From: Tridacna crocea
Lineage: Eukaryota; Mollusca; Bivalvia; Cardiida; Cardiidae
Length of the DNA stretch: 64,000 bases
NCBI GenBank assembly: GCA_943736015.1
Contig: OX031073.1
Coordinates: forward strand, 24,703,210-24,767,209
Direction of reading: 5' to 3'
The notes beneath the pieces are model-generated. The model saw nothing but the letters and a program-made list of their open reading frames with translations. It was not told the origin of the DNA and did no database searches. The position numbers were made by a program, and so were the translations under genes. Below, piece after piece: positions 10,985 to 21,759 of the stretch; positions within the stretch are counted from its first letter, which is position 1, and every line of letters starts with the position of its first letter.

Positions 10985-11064
10985 TGGTGTCCGTGGTTGT
11001 GAGGAAGAGCTTTGGCCTCGTAACTATACGGTCCAAAGTTCGATTCCCGGAGGCAGATATCAAC
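10985..11064 (+). repeat. tRNA-derived SINE head
   Basis: GTGGTTGTGAGGAAGAGC (A box) and AAGTTCGATTCCCGG (B box) have tRNA-like spacing. A related copy is at 34012-34095. The stem pairing is too poor for a tRNA gene. Confidence 0.6.
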
Positions 11065-11068
11065 CTAA

Positions 11069-11284
11069 CCCTTTACCAAACGACAAAATTTTAGACTGGT
11101 CCAAATTGAAAGCACTTGCAGACGACAAAATAAACTCAAAAATTGAAATTTGTTGCCAGCTGAGTAGAAGACTTTGTGGGAAAAGGAGAAAATGCTGGTT
11201 ACCAGCATTTTCTCCTTTTCCCACAATGTTTTCAAAAGGCTTCTATCTCAGGGTCGTAAAAACCAGGGATTGTTTGGGAAAGGG
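11069..11284 (-). mobile_element. Family A MITE
   Basis: It begins CCCTTTACCAAACGAC and ends TTGTTTGGGAAAGGG with TTAA 11285-11288; the left site reads CTAA. The palindrome is nearly perfect. It abuts the SINE head to its left. Confidence 0.88.
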
Positions 11285-11344
11285 TTAAATCAATGAATCA
11301 CCCATCATTGGTCCACACATTCAGAGCGAGAACTGTTTTCAGTT

Positions 11345-11474
11345 TTGTCTCGGGGTGTAACAACTCCTTATCGGACAGTGTAGATCCAAGATCAGACTGC
11401 ACGTTCTGTGGAGTCTGATCTTGACCTACACTATCCGCAAAAAGTCAGTGAGTCGCGCTTTGGAGCCTAAGGGT
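11345..11474 (+). mobile_element. Family B MITE, partial
   Basis: The hairpin lies at 11375-11437, followed by the conserved GTCAGTGAGTCGCGCTT and GCCTAAGGGTTT end. The left third is missing. Confidence 0.75.
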
Positions 11475-11512
11475 TTGAATTTGTCTTGTTTTTCAGACAA
11501 AAATATCTTTAA

Positions 11513-11734
11513 TTCATTACCAAATGACAATATTTTGGCCTTGCCCTAGTCGAAAGTGTTTGCAGACGACAAAATAAAAGTGACTGAATATTTGAAATCT
11601 GTTTTGTGAAGGGTAAAAAAACATTGTGGGAAAAGGAGAAAATGCTAGTTACCAGCATTTTCACCTTTTCGCACAATGTTTTCTGAAGGCTTCTCTCTCA
11701 GGGTCGTCAAAAGTAGGGATTGTGTGGTAATGGA
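11513..11734 (-). mobile_element. Family A MITE, 222 bp
   Basis: TTAA lies at 11509-11512 and 11735-11738. The palindrome has several unpaired changes. Confidence 0.88.
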
Positions 11735-12284
11735 TTAACGAAAAGCAATACGCATTGACCAACAAGAAGCGAAAATAAAAGACAATGATTCACTGCTGTC
11801 AGTGTTGTAAGTTTTGATGGATGCCAAGTGAATTAAAATAGAGGCAAGGAAAAGGCCACAAAGAAGAGCTGTAAATCATAGAAATGGAACACAATCACGC
11901 TTTCCCACAATGTCAGACAAAGTCAACATTTGCTTTTCTGAGAAAATGCCATGTAACAAATAGTTTGATTGCAGACGGGTTCGCGAGGAAGAACTAATTC
12001 CTCACAAATCCGTCAGTGACCAGTCTGTATCGAATGTACCAGTCTAATAGATCGAAACGAGGTTCATTTCCGGTAGAGACATAATGGCGTCATAAAGAAA
12101 ACTGTGTATTTGGCAGGAGGCGCAAAAAGCATCTTAATATAATGTAATTTTGTTGTTCTCTGTTTGATACAATGACATCGGAGCGGGGGTTCAAATGTAG
12201 ACGATTTATTTGATTGTGAATTTCTAGATGGTATCCAAACCAGACCGTGCCAGCCCGAGTGTTCAATAAGTTAAAGTTTTACTT

Positions 12285-12818
12285 AATGAATGAATGAATG
12301 AATGAATGAATGAACGAATGAATGAATGGGTGAGTGAGTGAGTGAGTGAGTGAGTGAGTGAGTGAATAAATAAATGAGTGAGTGAGTGAGTAAGTGAGTG
12401 AGTAAGTGAGTGAGTGATGAGTGATCGAGTGCATGCATGCATGAATGAATGAATGAATGCATGCATGAATGAATGAGTGGATGAGTGAGTGAGTGAGTGA
12501 GTGAACTGATAAATGAATAAATAAATGAGTGAGTGAGTGAGTGAGTGAGTGGTGAATGAGCGAATGAATGAATGAATGAATGAATGAATGAATGAATGAA
12601 CGAATTAATGAATGGGTGAGTGAGTAAATGAATGAATGAATGAATGAATAAATGAATGATTGAATGAGAGAGAGAGTGAGTGAGTGAATAACTGAACAAA
12701 TTAGTGTGTGAGTGAGTGAGTGAGTGAGTGAGTGAGTGAGTGAGTGAGCGAGCGAGCGAGTGAGTGAGTGAGTCAGTGAGCGAGTCAGGGAGTGAGTGAG
12801 TCAGTGAATGAATGAGTC
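12285..12818. repeat. Tetranucleotide array (TGAA/TGAG)n
   Basis: Over 500 bp of interleaved TGAA and TGAG runs with ATGC interruptions. The long open frames on the minus strand are repeat artefacts rich in S, H, T and I/L. Confidence 0.95.
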
Positions 12819-12859
12819 TGCAAAGACTAAATTATCTTTTATATTCAGGTTTAGTTTAA

Positions 12860-12932
12860 ACTCTTTACTAAGCAACACTATTCTAGACTTGTCTAAACAA
12901 ATTTGCAGACAACAAACAATTATGGTAATGGG
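12860..12932 (-). mobile_element. Family A MITE with palindrome deleted
   Basis: ACTCTTTACTAAGCAACA at the left, an internal TTTGCAGAC block and GGTAATGG at the right edge, with TTAA at 12856-12859 and 12933-12936. The whole hairpin is gone, as expected from loss of a palindrome during replication. Confidence 0.65.
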
Positions 12933-13619
12933 TTAAGGGAAAAAATGATCGGGCTGGAGCCCGGGCGACTCTGGTGGTTGCAAAAAGGGCGATGACGCCG
13001 CCACAACATGACTGGGAAAGACCGCCCTCCATCCACACGGACCCCACCCACCGCAAGACGTAGATCTACTCGGTATTTGAACATTACTAAAGTATACATT
13101 ACACGTTATCATATAAGATACACTTTGTTTAATCCTCAACTAAGATTAATCTTTGCCTTCATAAGTACAAATTTGCTCATCTCCGAAATTAACTCCTCAA
13201 AAATTGATAACATAATATACAGTCAGACATAAGTTAAGCATCACCAAAACTGACCAGCAATAGTCCATGTACTTAGACCAGCATCACTCATGCCCACAAT
13301 TTGCTATTTCTGGGCTTCGGAAAGTTTTCTCGTAGATATCCTTTCATTTGGCTTATAAAACAACCTGTTACTTGTCTAGTGGGTCCGTGCATAGCTTGCA
13401 AATACATGTATACCAAATAAAAGGTTATCCATTAAAAAAGATTATGACTAAATTTGTTCGGGTGATCCGTAACTTATGTCTGACTCCATATCATGGGAAA
13501 AATTGATTTAAATGGTTACCTCCATTTTTTTTTATTGTTACAAAATTTTCTTTATTGTTACAAAATTTTCCGAGTTCATCTTCAAAATTGAGAACATTGT
13601 ATTCATTGATTGTCTTGAT

Positions 13620-13895
13620 TGTATGGTGTTTAACGCCGTTTCAACATTATTTCAATTATATCTCGGTGGCCAGTGCACCTATATATGCTTTCCTAGGGCC
13701 TCTTTTACCAGTACTCAGCATGATTTTCTTTCCAAACCACTGGCTGCTTTCCCACATAACCATCATCGAAACAATGGTCAGCAGTGAGAGAGGAATGAAT
13801 CCTGTCGCAATGACTATCATCAATCCTCGGAAAAAACTTGGCCAAGCCGGGCCAAGCCGGGGATCGAACTCACGAGCCCCATATTGTATCCAAAA
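13620..13895 (-). mobile_element. tRNA-derived SINE, antisense, about 275 bp
   Basis: The body begins GTATGGTGTTTAACGCCG. The right part carries an inverted B box (GGGATCGAACTCACGAG). The A-box end is degraded. Confidence 0.75.
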
Positions 13896-13921
13896 GGGAT
13901 TTATGCCTGTATTCTCTTTTC

Positions 13922-14092
13922 AACGTCTGACCATTCATTTCAACGACCATGAGGAAAGGGGCTTTTTGAAAACAATGCGGTAAAAGGAGAAAATGCTGGT
14001 GAACAGAAATATTCCTTAAATATTTCTTTTTTTACTTTTCCACAACAAATTCCATCATTTTAGCAAAAATTTAATCCGTCATCTGCAAATCT
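13922..14092 (+). mobile_element. Family A MITE, strongly degraded
   Basis: The left arm GGTAAAAGGAGAAAATGCTGG and a GTCATCTGCAAA segment remain. The right arm is disrupted. Confidence 0.5.
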
Positions 14093-14130
14093 GACAAATA
14101 CGGAGGGGTATGGAGGATTACTAAGTCATA

Positions 14131-14348
14131 AGCAGACGACAAATATTTTCGACTTTGTCCAAATTGAAAGCATTTGCAGACGACAAATTAAAATTGGCTG
14201 TAATGATCTTACCTACTCATAAAAGGGTAGAAAAAATTGTGGAAAAAGGAGAAAATGCTGGTTACCAGCATTTTCTCCTTTTCCCACAATGTTTTCAAAA
14301 GTCTTTTCTGTTAGGGTTGTTAACAACTCGGCACTGTGTGGTCAAGGA
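14131..14348 (-). mobile_element. Family A MITE
   Basis: The GCAGACGACAAAT and TTTGTCCAAATTGAAAGC blocks, a good palindrome at 14230-14295, and a CTGTGTGGTCAAGG end are present. The terminal TTAA has decayed. Confidence 0.8.
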
Positions 14349-14368
14349 TTGAGGAGTCATCTCGTTAA

Positions 14369-14591
14369 CCCTTTCTTTACCAGACGACAAAATTTTAGCT
14401 GTGCCCGAATTGAAAGCATTTGCAGACGACAATTTCAATGTGCCTCAAATGGTGTAAATTTTCTTTGATAGGGTAGAAAACACTGGGAAAAGAAGAAAAT
14501 GCTGGTAACCAGCATTTTCTTCTTTTCCCACAATGTTTTCAGAAAGCTTCTTTTCCAGGAGCGTCAAATGTCGGCATTGTGTGGTAAAGGG
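14369..14591 (-). mobile_element. Family A MITE with covarying arms, 223 bp
   Basis: TTAA lies at 14365-14368 and 14592-14595. The arms read AAAGAAGAAAATG and CATTTTCTTCTTT where the family has AAGGAG/CTCCTT, so both arms changed together. The central heptamer is GGTAACC in a reverse copy. Confidence 0.9.
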
Positions 14592-14889
14592 TTAAGCAAT
14601 ATGGGGGTATAGCACTTAAGATAGCGAATCAAAACAATCTTACGCAATATTTTCATTGAAGTTTTAATGAACCAAACTACAACGAAAATACCGACACGCG
14701 CGCCCTCTGTCCGCAATTGACCCGTCTTAATGAGCAAAAGTTAAATATTACTAAGAAATTTTATCAGCATTTATTTGGTTAATGTAAAACTCTCAATAAA
14801 ATTGCCCCACCCCTCCCCGCTGTTTCTTTTTGCTTCTCCAATCTCTCGCAGAATGATAAACCCTATCAATTTCAAATAATCCTAAACCG

Positions 14890-14990
14890 TTCTTTCTTTG
14901 GTTCTTTCGTTCGTTCGTTGGTTCGTTCGGTTGGTCGGTTGGTTTTTCGTTCACTCGCTAGTTCGTTCGTTTGTGTTTGTTCGTTCTTAG
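14890..14990. repeat. GTTC-rich microsatellite
   Basis: Imperfect GTTC/GGTT tetranucleotide repeats. Confidence 0.85.
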
Positions 14991-15045
14991 CTTACATCCC
15001 CTTTCGTCCCTTTTTCATTTTCATTGTCTGAATTATTCCTTCTAT

Positions 15046-15176
15046 CCTTCCTTTCCCTCCTTCACACTTTTCTCTTCTTTTCTGTTCTTTCTTTTCTTTC
15101 TTTCTTTCTTTCCCCTCTTTTCTTTCTTTCTTTCCCCTCTTTTCTTTCTTTCTTTCTTTCTTTCTTTCCCTCCCTC
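15046..15176. repeat. Pyrimidine tract, TTTC-rich
   Basis: A CTTT/CCCT run of about 130 bp lies entirely on one strand and could form triplex DNA. Open frames here are low-complexity artefacts. Confidence 0.85.
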
Positions 15177-15179
15177 TTG

Positions 15180-15930
15180 ACCGTCCCGCCCGTCCGTACT
15201 TTCGTCCATCTGTTCTTCGAGTTCGAGCATGAGGGAGTAAACTTTTAACGTAGAAAAGATTTCTCGTTTTAAAAAAGATCCACGATTTGTGGTTATTTTT
15301 GACATTATTTCTCCTTTCAATAAGTGGACATAATATAAATCTATATATGTAACAGTTAAAATCGAGATAAATCTGTAAAGAACAGGCGCTCTGGTATCAA
15401 AGACCACCGTCCGTTTTTTTCCGTTAAATATTCCTGCAATATCTTTCTCATCTAGCTAGTTCTCACAGAACAATCGGGGATCCGCCATAACGGGTATAGA
15501 GACGTGGTCCAAAGCTCTGTACATTCTTGGTCTAACTATACATTTAGAAAGTACCGCACTTTATGATTGGCTAAACCAAATGGTTTAGCCAATCAAAATT
15601 TTTCAAATTTAGATACTTTTTGGGAATAAGACCTAAATGTTTTCTAGACTGTTTGGTGTATACACACCAGCTGATGATCTCAAGTATCTTCAGTGTATTT
15701 CACTTTTGATAAGAAATAATCGTAATCTCCAAATTTACATCAATAATAAATCAAAATTCCATTTACATGATTGAAGTTGTAACAAAATTTATATAAGTAT
15801 GTAGACAAGTAAATTGTTTATCTCTGTAACAAGTCTCTTAACAAATCCTAATGATATACATGTACTTAGATAAAGACGGTCGTTTAGAAAAAATGTTGTT
15901 TTACAACGACGTAGTTAGAAATGAACAAAA
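15180..15930. other. Unassigned non-coding DNA with a family C-like hairpin
   Basis: At 15560-15600 the hairpin GATTGGCTAAACCAAATGG and its inverse match the fold point of the foldbacks at 4917 and 31666. The rest shows nothing I can name. Confidence 0.5.
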
Positions 15931-15935
15931 ATTAA

Positions 15936-16156
15936 CCCTTTACCCCATAAGGCATTTCTATGATATCTCTAATTGACCCTAAATAACAGTAAGGATGAAG
16001 CCGTTTTTTATGTGTATATGACACCTTTTGATAGCATAGAAAGCATTGTGGCAAAAGGTGAAATTGCTCGTGACGAGCAATTTCACCTTTTGCCACAATG
16101 TTTTCCAAAGGCTCCTTCAAGCAATGTGTAGAAATGAGTATCTATGGAGTAAAGGG
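15936..16156 (+). mobile_element. Family A2 MITE, 221 bp
   Basis: TTAA lies at 15932-15935 and 16157-16160. The perfect palindrome has the TTGCTCGTGACGAGCAA core. It has the same orientation and layout as 4194-4416. Confidence 0.92.
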
Positions 16157-16205
16157 TTAAAAGAAAACAGAGAAGTGAAACATAGCGCTACGGAGGTCTG
16201 CTTAA

Positions 16206-16409
16206 CCCATATCCTGCTAATTAAATAAAATGAAATTTTCAATTCGATATAAAAAACCCAGATATTGATATCAAAAAATTATGTTTTGAAGAATGATATC
16301 TCTTTATCGGTCAGTGTAGATCCAAGATCAGACTGCACGTTCTGTGCAGTCTGATCTTGATCTACACTGTCCGCAAAGGGTCAGTGAGTCGCGCTTGGCA
16401 GCCTAAGGG
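16206..16409 (+). mobile_element. Family B MITE, intact reference copy (204 bp)
   Basis: TTAA lies at 16202-16205 and 16410-16413. The ends are CCCATATCCTGCTAA and, inverted, CCCTTAGGCTGCCAA. The second half holds a hairpin (16312-16372) with arms of about 27 bp around CACGTTCTGTG. TTAA plus CCC ends again point to piggyBac-type mobilisation. The copy at 42325-42528 has the same length. Confidence 0.9.
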
Positions 16410-16592
16410 TTAATGAGAGTGGATAGGATATATTCCTCTCTCACTGCCGATCATTGTCTCGAAAAGGGTTCTGTGGAAAAATAACAAATGGCTTGGGAAG
16501 AAGACTGCAGGTGAACTCTCTAGTGAAACATGGATAGGTGCATTTGTCGCCGAGAAGTTACTGAAATGTTATTGGAAACGTTATCAAACGCC

Positions 16593-16995
16593 ATCCAATC
16601 AATCAATCAGTATATCAAACAATCAGAAAATCAACTAGTAAATAAATAAATAAATCAATCAATCAACCAGCCCTCAAACAAACAATTACCCAACCAGCCA
16701 ACAATTAACCAAGCAGCCATCAATTAATCAATCATTCAATCAATCAATCAATCAATCATTCATTCATTCATTCATTCAACCAATCGATTGATAAATCAAT
16801 CAATCAATCAATCAATCATTCATTCATTCATTCATTCATTCATTCATTCATTCAATCGATCGATGAATCGATGGATCGATCGATCAATAATCAATCAATC
16901 AATCAATCAATCATTCCATCCATCCATCCATCCACCCTTCCATCCACCCACCTTTCCATTCATCCATCCATCCATCCATCAATCAATCAATCTTG
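16593..16995. repeat. Tetranucleotide array (AATC/ATTC/ATCC)n
   Basis: About 400 bp of CAAT, CATT and CATC repeats that change unit along the array. Confidence 0.95.
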
Positions 16996-17270
16996 ATGTT
17001 GCCGTGTGAAATAACATCAACTCACACATACTTTGGACCACGATCTTGATCTATTCAGTCCGCACTAGTAGGGCACATTTTTTACCTAGTTGACAAGCTA
17101 GAAAAATGGGGAATGTTTTTTTTTAAATGTAAAGAAATGACAGGTGAATAAAAACCACCTCTGAAGTAAAAGACTAACTCTTCCCTTATAAAAAAAAACA
17201 TGATAGTTTGTGTTTCAAAGGAACAAATATCCTTCAAATAACGACAATTCTATTTAGTTGAGAATCAAGG

Positions 17271-17375
17271 CAGTGGACGGTGCAGATCAAAGATTAGACT
17301 GCACGTTCTGTGCAGTCTGATCTTGATCTACGCCGTCCACAGACGCCACTGTTACGTCGGCCCTGAACGGTAAAA
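17271..17375 (+). mobile_element. Family B MITE, partial
   Basis: A hairpin with arms GTGCAGATCAAAGATTAGAC and the paired inverse, followed by a decayed right end. Confidence 0.65.
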
Positions 17376-17379
17376 GGAT

Positions 17380-18025
17380 AAATTGAAATACCCACGGAGT
17401 GTTGTCTTTAATTAAAATCCCATTATCTCCCGTAAAATTAGTAACATATTTTGTAACTTTGAGGGGATATACGCGTATGAATACAATTAGACCCCTGAAC
17501 TTGGAACCTAACACTCACATAATAGGTCTCTTTTTAACCCGCGTTTTTCAATCTAATTTTTTTGTGCTTTAATATATAATTTGTTACAAAAAAAATATTG
17601 GAACTATTTAAAAAGGAATCTGTCACATTAGATTTATTTTCTTTCCTTCTTTTATTTTTTTTTTTGGGGGAAAACATTGAAGTTTATTCATGTTTCAAGA
17701 GAGAAGATTGATTTCGGCACGAAAACCAATTACTTTTTTTCGTTTATTTGAATAAAATAGTCATTTTTTTGTGAATTCCATTAATACTGTCACATCGTTT
17801 TTGTGACAAGAAAAATATTTGTTAATTGTCATTCACAAGTATATGTCGCTCTAGGATAGGGGGTTTAATTATTCTTCGTTATGTGATTAGACCAAGCAAG
17901 ACATCAAGGGAATTTGACATAACATAACATAACATTTATTCAGCATGAAACAGCATTTGCAGGCTTAAAGCTTACACCATATTAAACAAATTTATGTCAA
18001 AAAAAACCCCGACTAAATCATTAGC
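17380..18025. other. Unassigned AT-rich DNA
   Basis: Contains poly(T) runs and a short ATAACATAACATAACATT repeat near 17918. No element ends were recognised. Confidence 0.4.
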
Positions 18026-18027
18026 TA

Positions 18028-18140
18028 GAATGGTCCTTTGACACAAAGAAAAATGACCGATAGCAAAATGATTCGACTCTGGTCAGACTGCGAGGACTAC
18101 TTGGCTGACATGGCTGGATACTTTTAGAGGATGCAGTTAA
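18028..18140 (+). repeat. Family D interspersed repeat
   Basis: GAATGGTCCTTTGACAC, GGTCAGACTGCGAGG and GGATACTTTTAGAG match 4433-4572. Confidence 0.6.
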
Positions 18141-18150
18141 AACATCTTTC

Positions 18151-18546
18151 CAACCCTTAGGTTGCTAAGCCGGTGTAACGTTGTAAAGTGACCCCCATAG
18201 AATAATGACCCCCCGGTCATTATTTTATATAGAATATGGACCCCCCGGTCATTATTTTATAAAGAATATGGACCCCCCGGTCATTATTTTATAAAGAATA
18301 TGGACCCCCCGGTCCATATTCTATATAAAATAATGACCGGGGGTCATTATTCTATGGGGGTCACTTTACAACGTTACACCGGCGTGACTCAAGGACAAGA
18401 TCAGGCTCCACCGAGCGTGTACTCTTAGCTTGAATCTACACTGTACGATAATGAGATTTTCAGTTCCTTCAAAAATTACTTTGTTAATTTGAAATAGCAA
18501 AATTTGGGTTTTTGTACTATCTGTTTGAAAGTTTCATTTTGCTTAT
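18151..18546 (-). mobile_element. Family B MITE interrupted by a foldback
   Basis: The left part AACCCTTAGGTTGCTAAGC and, after the foldback, GCGTGACTCAAGG continue the family B end. The hairpin remnant and left-end segment follow to TTAA 18547-18550, shared with the next element. Confidence 0.75.
18170..18382. mobile_element. 213-bp foldback with 32-bp tandem repeats inside
   Basis: CCGGTGTAACGTTGTAAAGT at the left is exactly inverted at the right. Perfect inverted arms extend about 70 bp. Between them a 32-bp unit (starting CCCCGGTCATTATTTTATA) is repeated three times in the left part and occurs once inverted at the right. It lies inside a family B copy with GC possibly duplicated at the insertion point. 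Confidence 0.88.
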
Positions 18547-18550
18547 TTAA

Positions 18551-18771
18551 CCCATTATCAGACGACAATATTTGAGGCTGGTCCAAATTGAAAGCATTTG
18601 CAGACGACAAAATAAAAGTGATTGAAAATTAGGAATTTGTTTTGTGAAGGATAGAAAACATTGTGGAAAAAGGATAAAATGCTGGTTACCAGCATTTTCT
18701 CCTTTTCCCTCAATGTTTTCTAAAAGCTTCTTTCTCAGGGGCGTCAAAAGTAGGGATTGTGTGGTAATGGG
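18551..18771 (-). mobile_element. Family A MITE, 221 bp
   Basis: TTAA lies at 18547-18550 and 18772-18775. The palindrome is nearly perfect. Confidence 0.92.
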
Positions 18772-18785
18772 TTAAAAAGCTAAGG

Positions 18786-18974
18786 GTTGACTGTTTATCA
18801 CCAACAATATTTTGGACTGGTCCAAATTCGATGCGTTTGCAGGCAACGAATAACTTACTGGTTCAAAAAACAGAAACTATCTTCGACAGGATTTGAATCA
18901 GAAAGTTCTCCTTTTCCAACATTGTTTTCAAAAGACTTCTTCTAGTGGTCGTTAAAACTCGTTATTGTGTGGCA
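18786..18974 (-). mobile_element. Family A MITE, degraded
   Basis: The outer blocks remain (ATATTTTGGACTGGTCCAAA, GTTTTCAAAAGACTTC, TTGTGTGGCAAA), but the left palindrome arm is lost. Confidence 0.6.
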
Positions 18975-19158
18975 AACAGATTTATCAAAGTCTGAAAAAA
19001 GTTTTTTGAACGAAAAACAATGAAAACGAAAACATGTAAGCTGGCTATGTCATGTTTTCGTCTTAGCAAATAAGCCATTATATCATAAAATAGTGTTTTT
19101 CTACATAATAAGAGAAATTTTGACACGAGGCAAGACTTTAAAACCACACTTTATCTAT

Positions 19159-19895
19159 GGGGTACGGACAAACCCCCCCTAGGACAAACCCCCCCTAGGA
19201 CAAAACCCCCACGGACAAAACCCCCATGGACAAAACCCCCATACCCTTAACTGAAAAGTGGACAAAACTCCCATGGTTTTAAAATAATTTTTTTTGTACA
19301 ATCATGTTGAAGTTGAATAAAATTTACTGCTTTAAATACTTGTGGGGGTTGTAAAAAATAATGTTTTTGTAAAAGTTAAATTGATTTGATAACAATATTT
19401 TTTCTAAAAATTGTGCTTTATGACCAAAAATGTGTTGTTTCTGTATACATTCATGATAAATTCATTTAAATTTTTTATATTTCTTTTTTCTTGTTTGGTG
19501 CTTTTATATGTTCAAATCTACTAGATCTACTAAACATTAGTGAATATGACACGTGTAAACATGCAAATCAGGTGTCTTAATCTCTTCTCAACACCTGTCT
19601 TACCCAAGTCTGCATAGGTGTTAATATATCAATAACAAACTTGAGGTACAAATTAAAATAAGATAATATCTAAATCATTTTTTGCCTTTCATGTTAGATT
19701 TTTTTTCCTTAAATCAAAGAGACTTGTTTTTAACACTTTAAAACTGTTTGCAAATTATGTGTGTTTTCTCAAATTTGTATGCTTTTTAAATATTATGGGG
19801 GTTTTGTCCTAGGGGGCTTTTATCCTATGGGGGTTTTGTCCTAGGGGGGTTTTGTCCTGGGGGGTTTTGTCCTAGGGGGGTTTTGTCCTACACTC
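19159..19895. mobile_element. 737-bp foldback with ends made of inverted tandem repeats, 8-bp TSD
   Basis: Each end is an array of a 15-17-bp unit (TAGGACAAAACCCCCC), in opposite orientation at the two ends (about 19160-19250 and 19797-19891). TTATCTAT at 19151-19158 and 19896-19903 is an 8-bp direct repeat flanking the whole. An 8-bp duplication suggests a hAT- or P-type mobiliser. The AT-rich middle has no coding content. Confidence 0.82.
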
Positions 19896-20046
19896 TTATC
19901 TATTTCTTTAGGCATTTCAGCTTTTTTCTTCCGTGTGAATCCAGATTTCATCATCATTGCAAAAACTTTATCGATAATCGGATGGAATGGAAATCTGGCG
20001 CCAGAGAAAATACTATAAATATCTATCGTAACGAATGTATGAGACA

Positions 20047-20127
20047 TAACGAACGTTTTCTCCTTTTTCCCACAATGATTTCAAAGACCTTCTTCCTGAC
20101 GGTCGTTTAAAAGTCGTAAGTGTGTGA
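20047..20127 (-). mobile_element. Family A MITE, right half
   Basis: Starts at GTTTTCTCCTTTTTCCCACA and ends AGTGTGTGAAAG. Confidence 0.55.
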
Positions 20128-20152
20128 AAGAAAAAAAAAAAAGATTTATTAA

Positions 20153-20353
20153 CCCCTCTGCGAAATAACTTAACTGAAATTTTCAGTTCGACATTAAACA
20201 CCCAAAAATTTCTAGTTCAAAGTCATACTTTGGACAATTATATCTCCTTAGCGGAAAGTGTAGATCAAAGATCAGACTGCACGTTCTGTGCAGTCTGATC
20301 TTGATCTACACTCTCCGCAAAAGGTCAGCAAATCGGGCTTAGCAATCCTAAGG
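20153..20353 (+). mobile_element. Family B MITE, about 201 bp
   Basis: TTAA lies at 20149-20152; the right site reads CTAA (20354-20357). The hairpin at 20262-20320 is nearly perfect. Confidence 0.85.
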
Positions 20354-20357
20354 CTAA

Positions 20358-20695
20358 CGCACCACGAACCAAGAACATTTGAATAAGGGTCGTATATAGA
20401 TACAATATAAATGTGTGCCCTCTTGTTTCTATTTATTCTGATGTCGTAAAGTCAATGTTTACAAATTATCCCAGTGTCAAACTTGCCCGTAATTTATGTC
20501 AACTGGCAATTGACACTTTTGTTTACCCTCCATCTTAATCTGGAAAGTTAATAGGCATTATGGCATTGCGCCATAGCGAAAACAAGATTTCGTACTCAGA
20601 GTCATGCGCACTTAATTTTTGATGGAACAGAGACGAGTCCTCCGATTGGTTACTAAGTAAACTTCTTGACCAATCGAGAAGGTTCTCTTTTCAGC
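20358..20695. other. Unassigned non-coding DNA
   Basis: Contains a short AGTTGACATAAATT-like inverted pair near 20495-20515. Nothing else was identified. Confidence 0.4.
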
Positions 20696-20701
20696 TTTGA
20701 T

Positions 20702-21026
20702 CCATCACCACACAATCCCTACTTTTGACGACCCTGAGAAAGAGGCCTTTAGAAAGCATTGTGGGAAAAGGAGAAAATGCTGGTTCCCACACTGTTTTCT
20801 ACCCTTCACAAAACAAATTTCAAATTTTCAATCACCATTATTCTGTCGTCTGCAAATGCTTTCGACTTGGACAAACCTAAAATTTTCTCGTTTGGTAAAG
20901 TGCTGGTTCCCACAATGTTTTCTACCCTTCACAAAACAAAGTTCAAATTTTCAATCATTATTATTCTGTCGTCTGCAAATGCTTTCCACTTAGACAAACC
21001 TAAAATTTTGTCGTTTGGTAAACAGT
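20702..21026 (+). mobile_element. Family A MITE with hairpin lost and a 123-bp tandem duplication
   Basis: The left end CCATCACCACACAATCCC and left arm are followed directly by TGCTGGTTCCCACA, so most of the right arm is missing. The stretch 20778-20900 is repeated at 20901-21023. Confidence 0.8.
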
Positions 21027-21031
21027 AATAC

Positions 21032-21246
21032 GTTTTTCCAACAAACCTGAATTTAAGCACCCTGAAGAAGAATGCTTTTGAAAAGATTGTGGAAAAAGCA
21101 GAAAATGCTGATAACCAGCATTTTCTGCTTTTATCACAATATATTAATCCCATTAACTTCAAAAATCATCATTTAAGTTACCTTTATTCTGTCGTCTGCA
21201 AATCCTTTCAATTTTATTCGCGTCCATAATTTTGACGCTTAGTAAA
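21032..21246 (+). mobile_element. Family A MITE with covarying arms
   Basis: The arms read AAAGCAGAAAATGCTG and CAGCATTTTCTGCTTT, with GCAG/CTGC replacing GGAG/CTCC on both sides. The right end lies at TTAA 21247-21250. Confidence 0.75.
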
Positions 21247-21250
21247 TTAA

Positions 21251-21436
21251 CCCGTTTACCAAACGATGCAATTTTTTATTTATCCAAATCAAAAGCAATT
21301 GCAGACAAAATAATCATGGCTCAAATAGAGGAAATTGTCTTGAAACGGGCAGAAAATACTATTGGAAAAGGAGACAATTCTGGTTACCAGCATTTTCTCT
21401 TTTTCCCCACAAATTTGGGGCTGTGTAATAGAAGGT
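21251..21436 (-). mobile_element. Family A MITE, diverged
   Basis: Begins CCCGTTTACCAAACGATG after the shared TTAA. The right part is shortened. Confidence 0.7.
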
Positions 21437-21655
21437 AAATTCACCAAACGAGAAAGTTCTAGCCTAGACAAAATTGAAACATTTTGCAGACGACAAAAAA
21501 AAAACATGCTATAAAGATTGAGATTTATACTTGGTGGGGTAAAAGAACACTATGGAAAAAGATGAAAATGCCGGTTACTAGCATTTCTCCTTTTCACACA
21601 ATGTTTTGAAAAGCCCTGTTTCTCAAGGTAAAAATTAAAGCATTGAGGCCGCTGT
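21437..21655 (-). mobile_element. Family A MITE, diverged
   Basis: TTCACCAAACGAG, TTTTGCAGACGAC, a decayed palindrome and a TGTTTCTCAAGG end are present. Confidence 0.6.
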
Positions 21656-21683
21656 GTTTTGAAAATACACAGGGTAAAACTTA

Positions 21684-21759
21684 CCTCTCCTTTTCCCACA
21701 ATGTTTTCAATAGGTTTCTTTCACAGAGGCTTAAAAAGTCGGGATTGTGTGGTAAAGGG
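21684..21759 (-). mobile_element. Family A MITE, right half
   Basis: CTCTCCTTTTCCCACAATG through GTGTGGTAAAGGG to TTAA 21760-21763. Confidence 0.7.

Noticed and set aside
12263-12699. Minus-strand open frames of 67 and 138 aa rich in S, H, T, L and I
   Set aside because: Translation of the tetranucleotide array; no non-repeat sequence.
15042-15407. 121-aa minus-strand frame with a lysine/glutamate-rich tail
   Set aside because: The charged tail is the reverse of a pyrimidine tract and the remainder has no recognisable domain.
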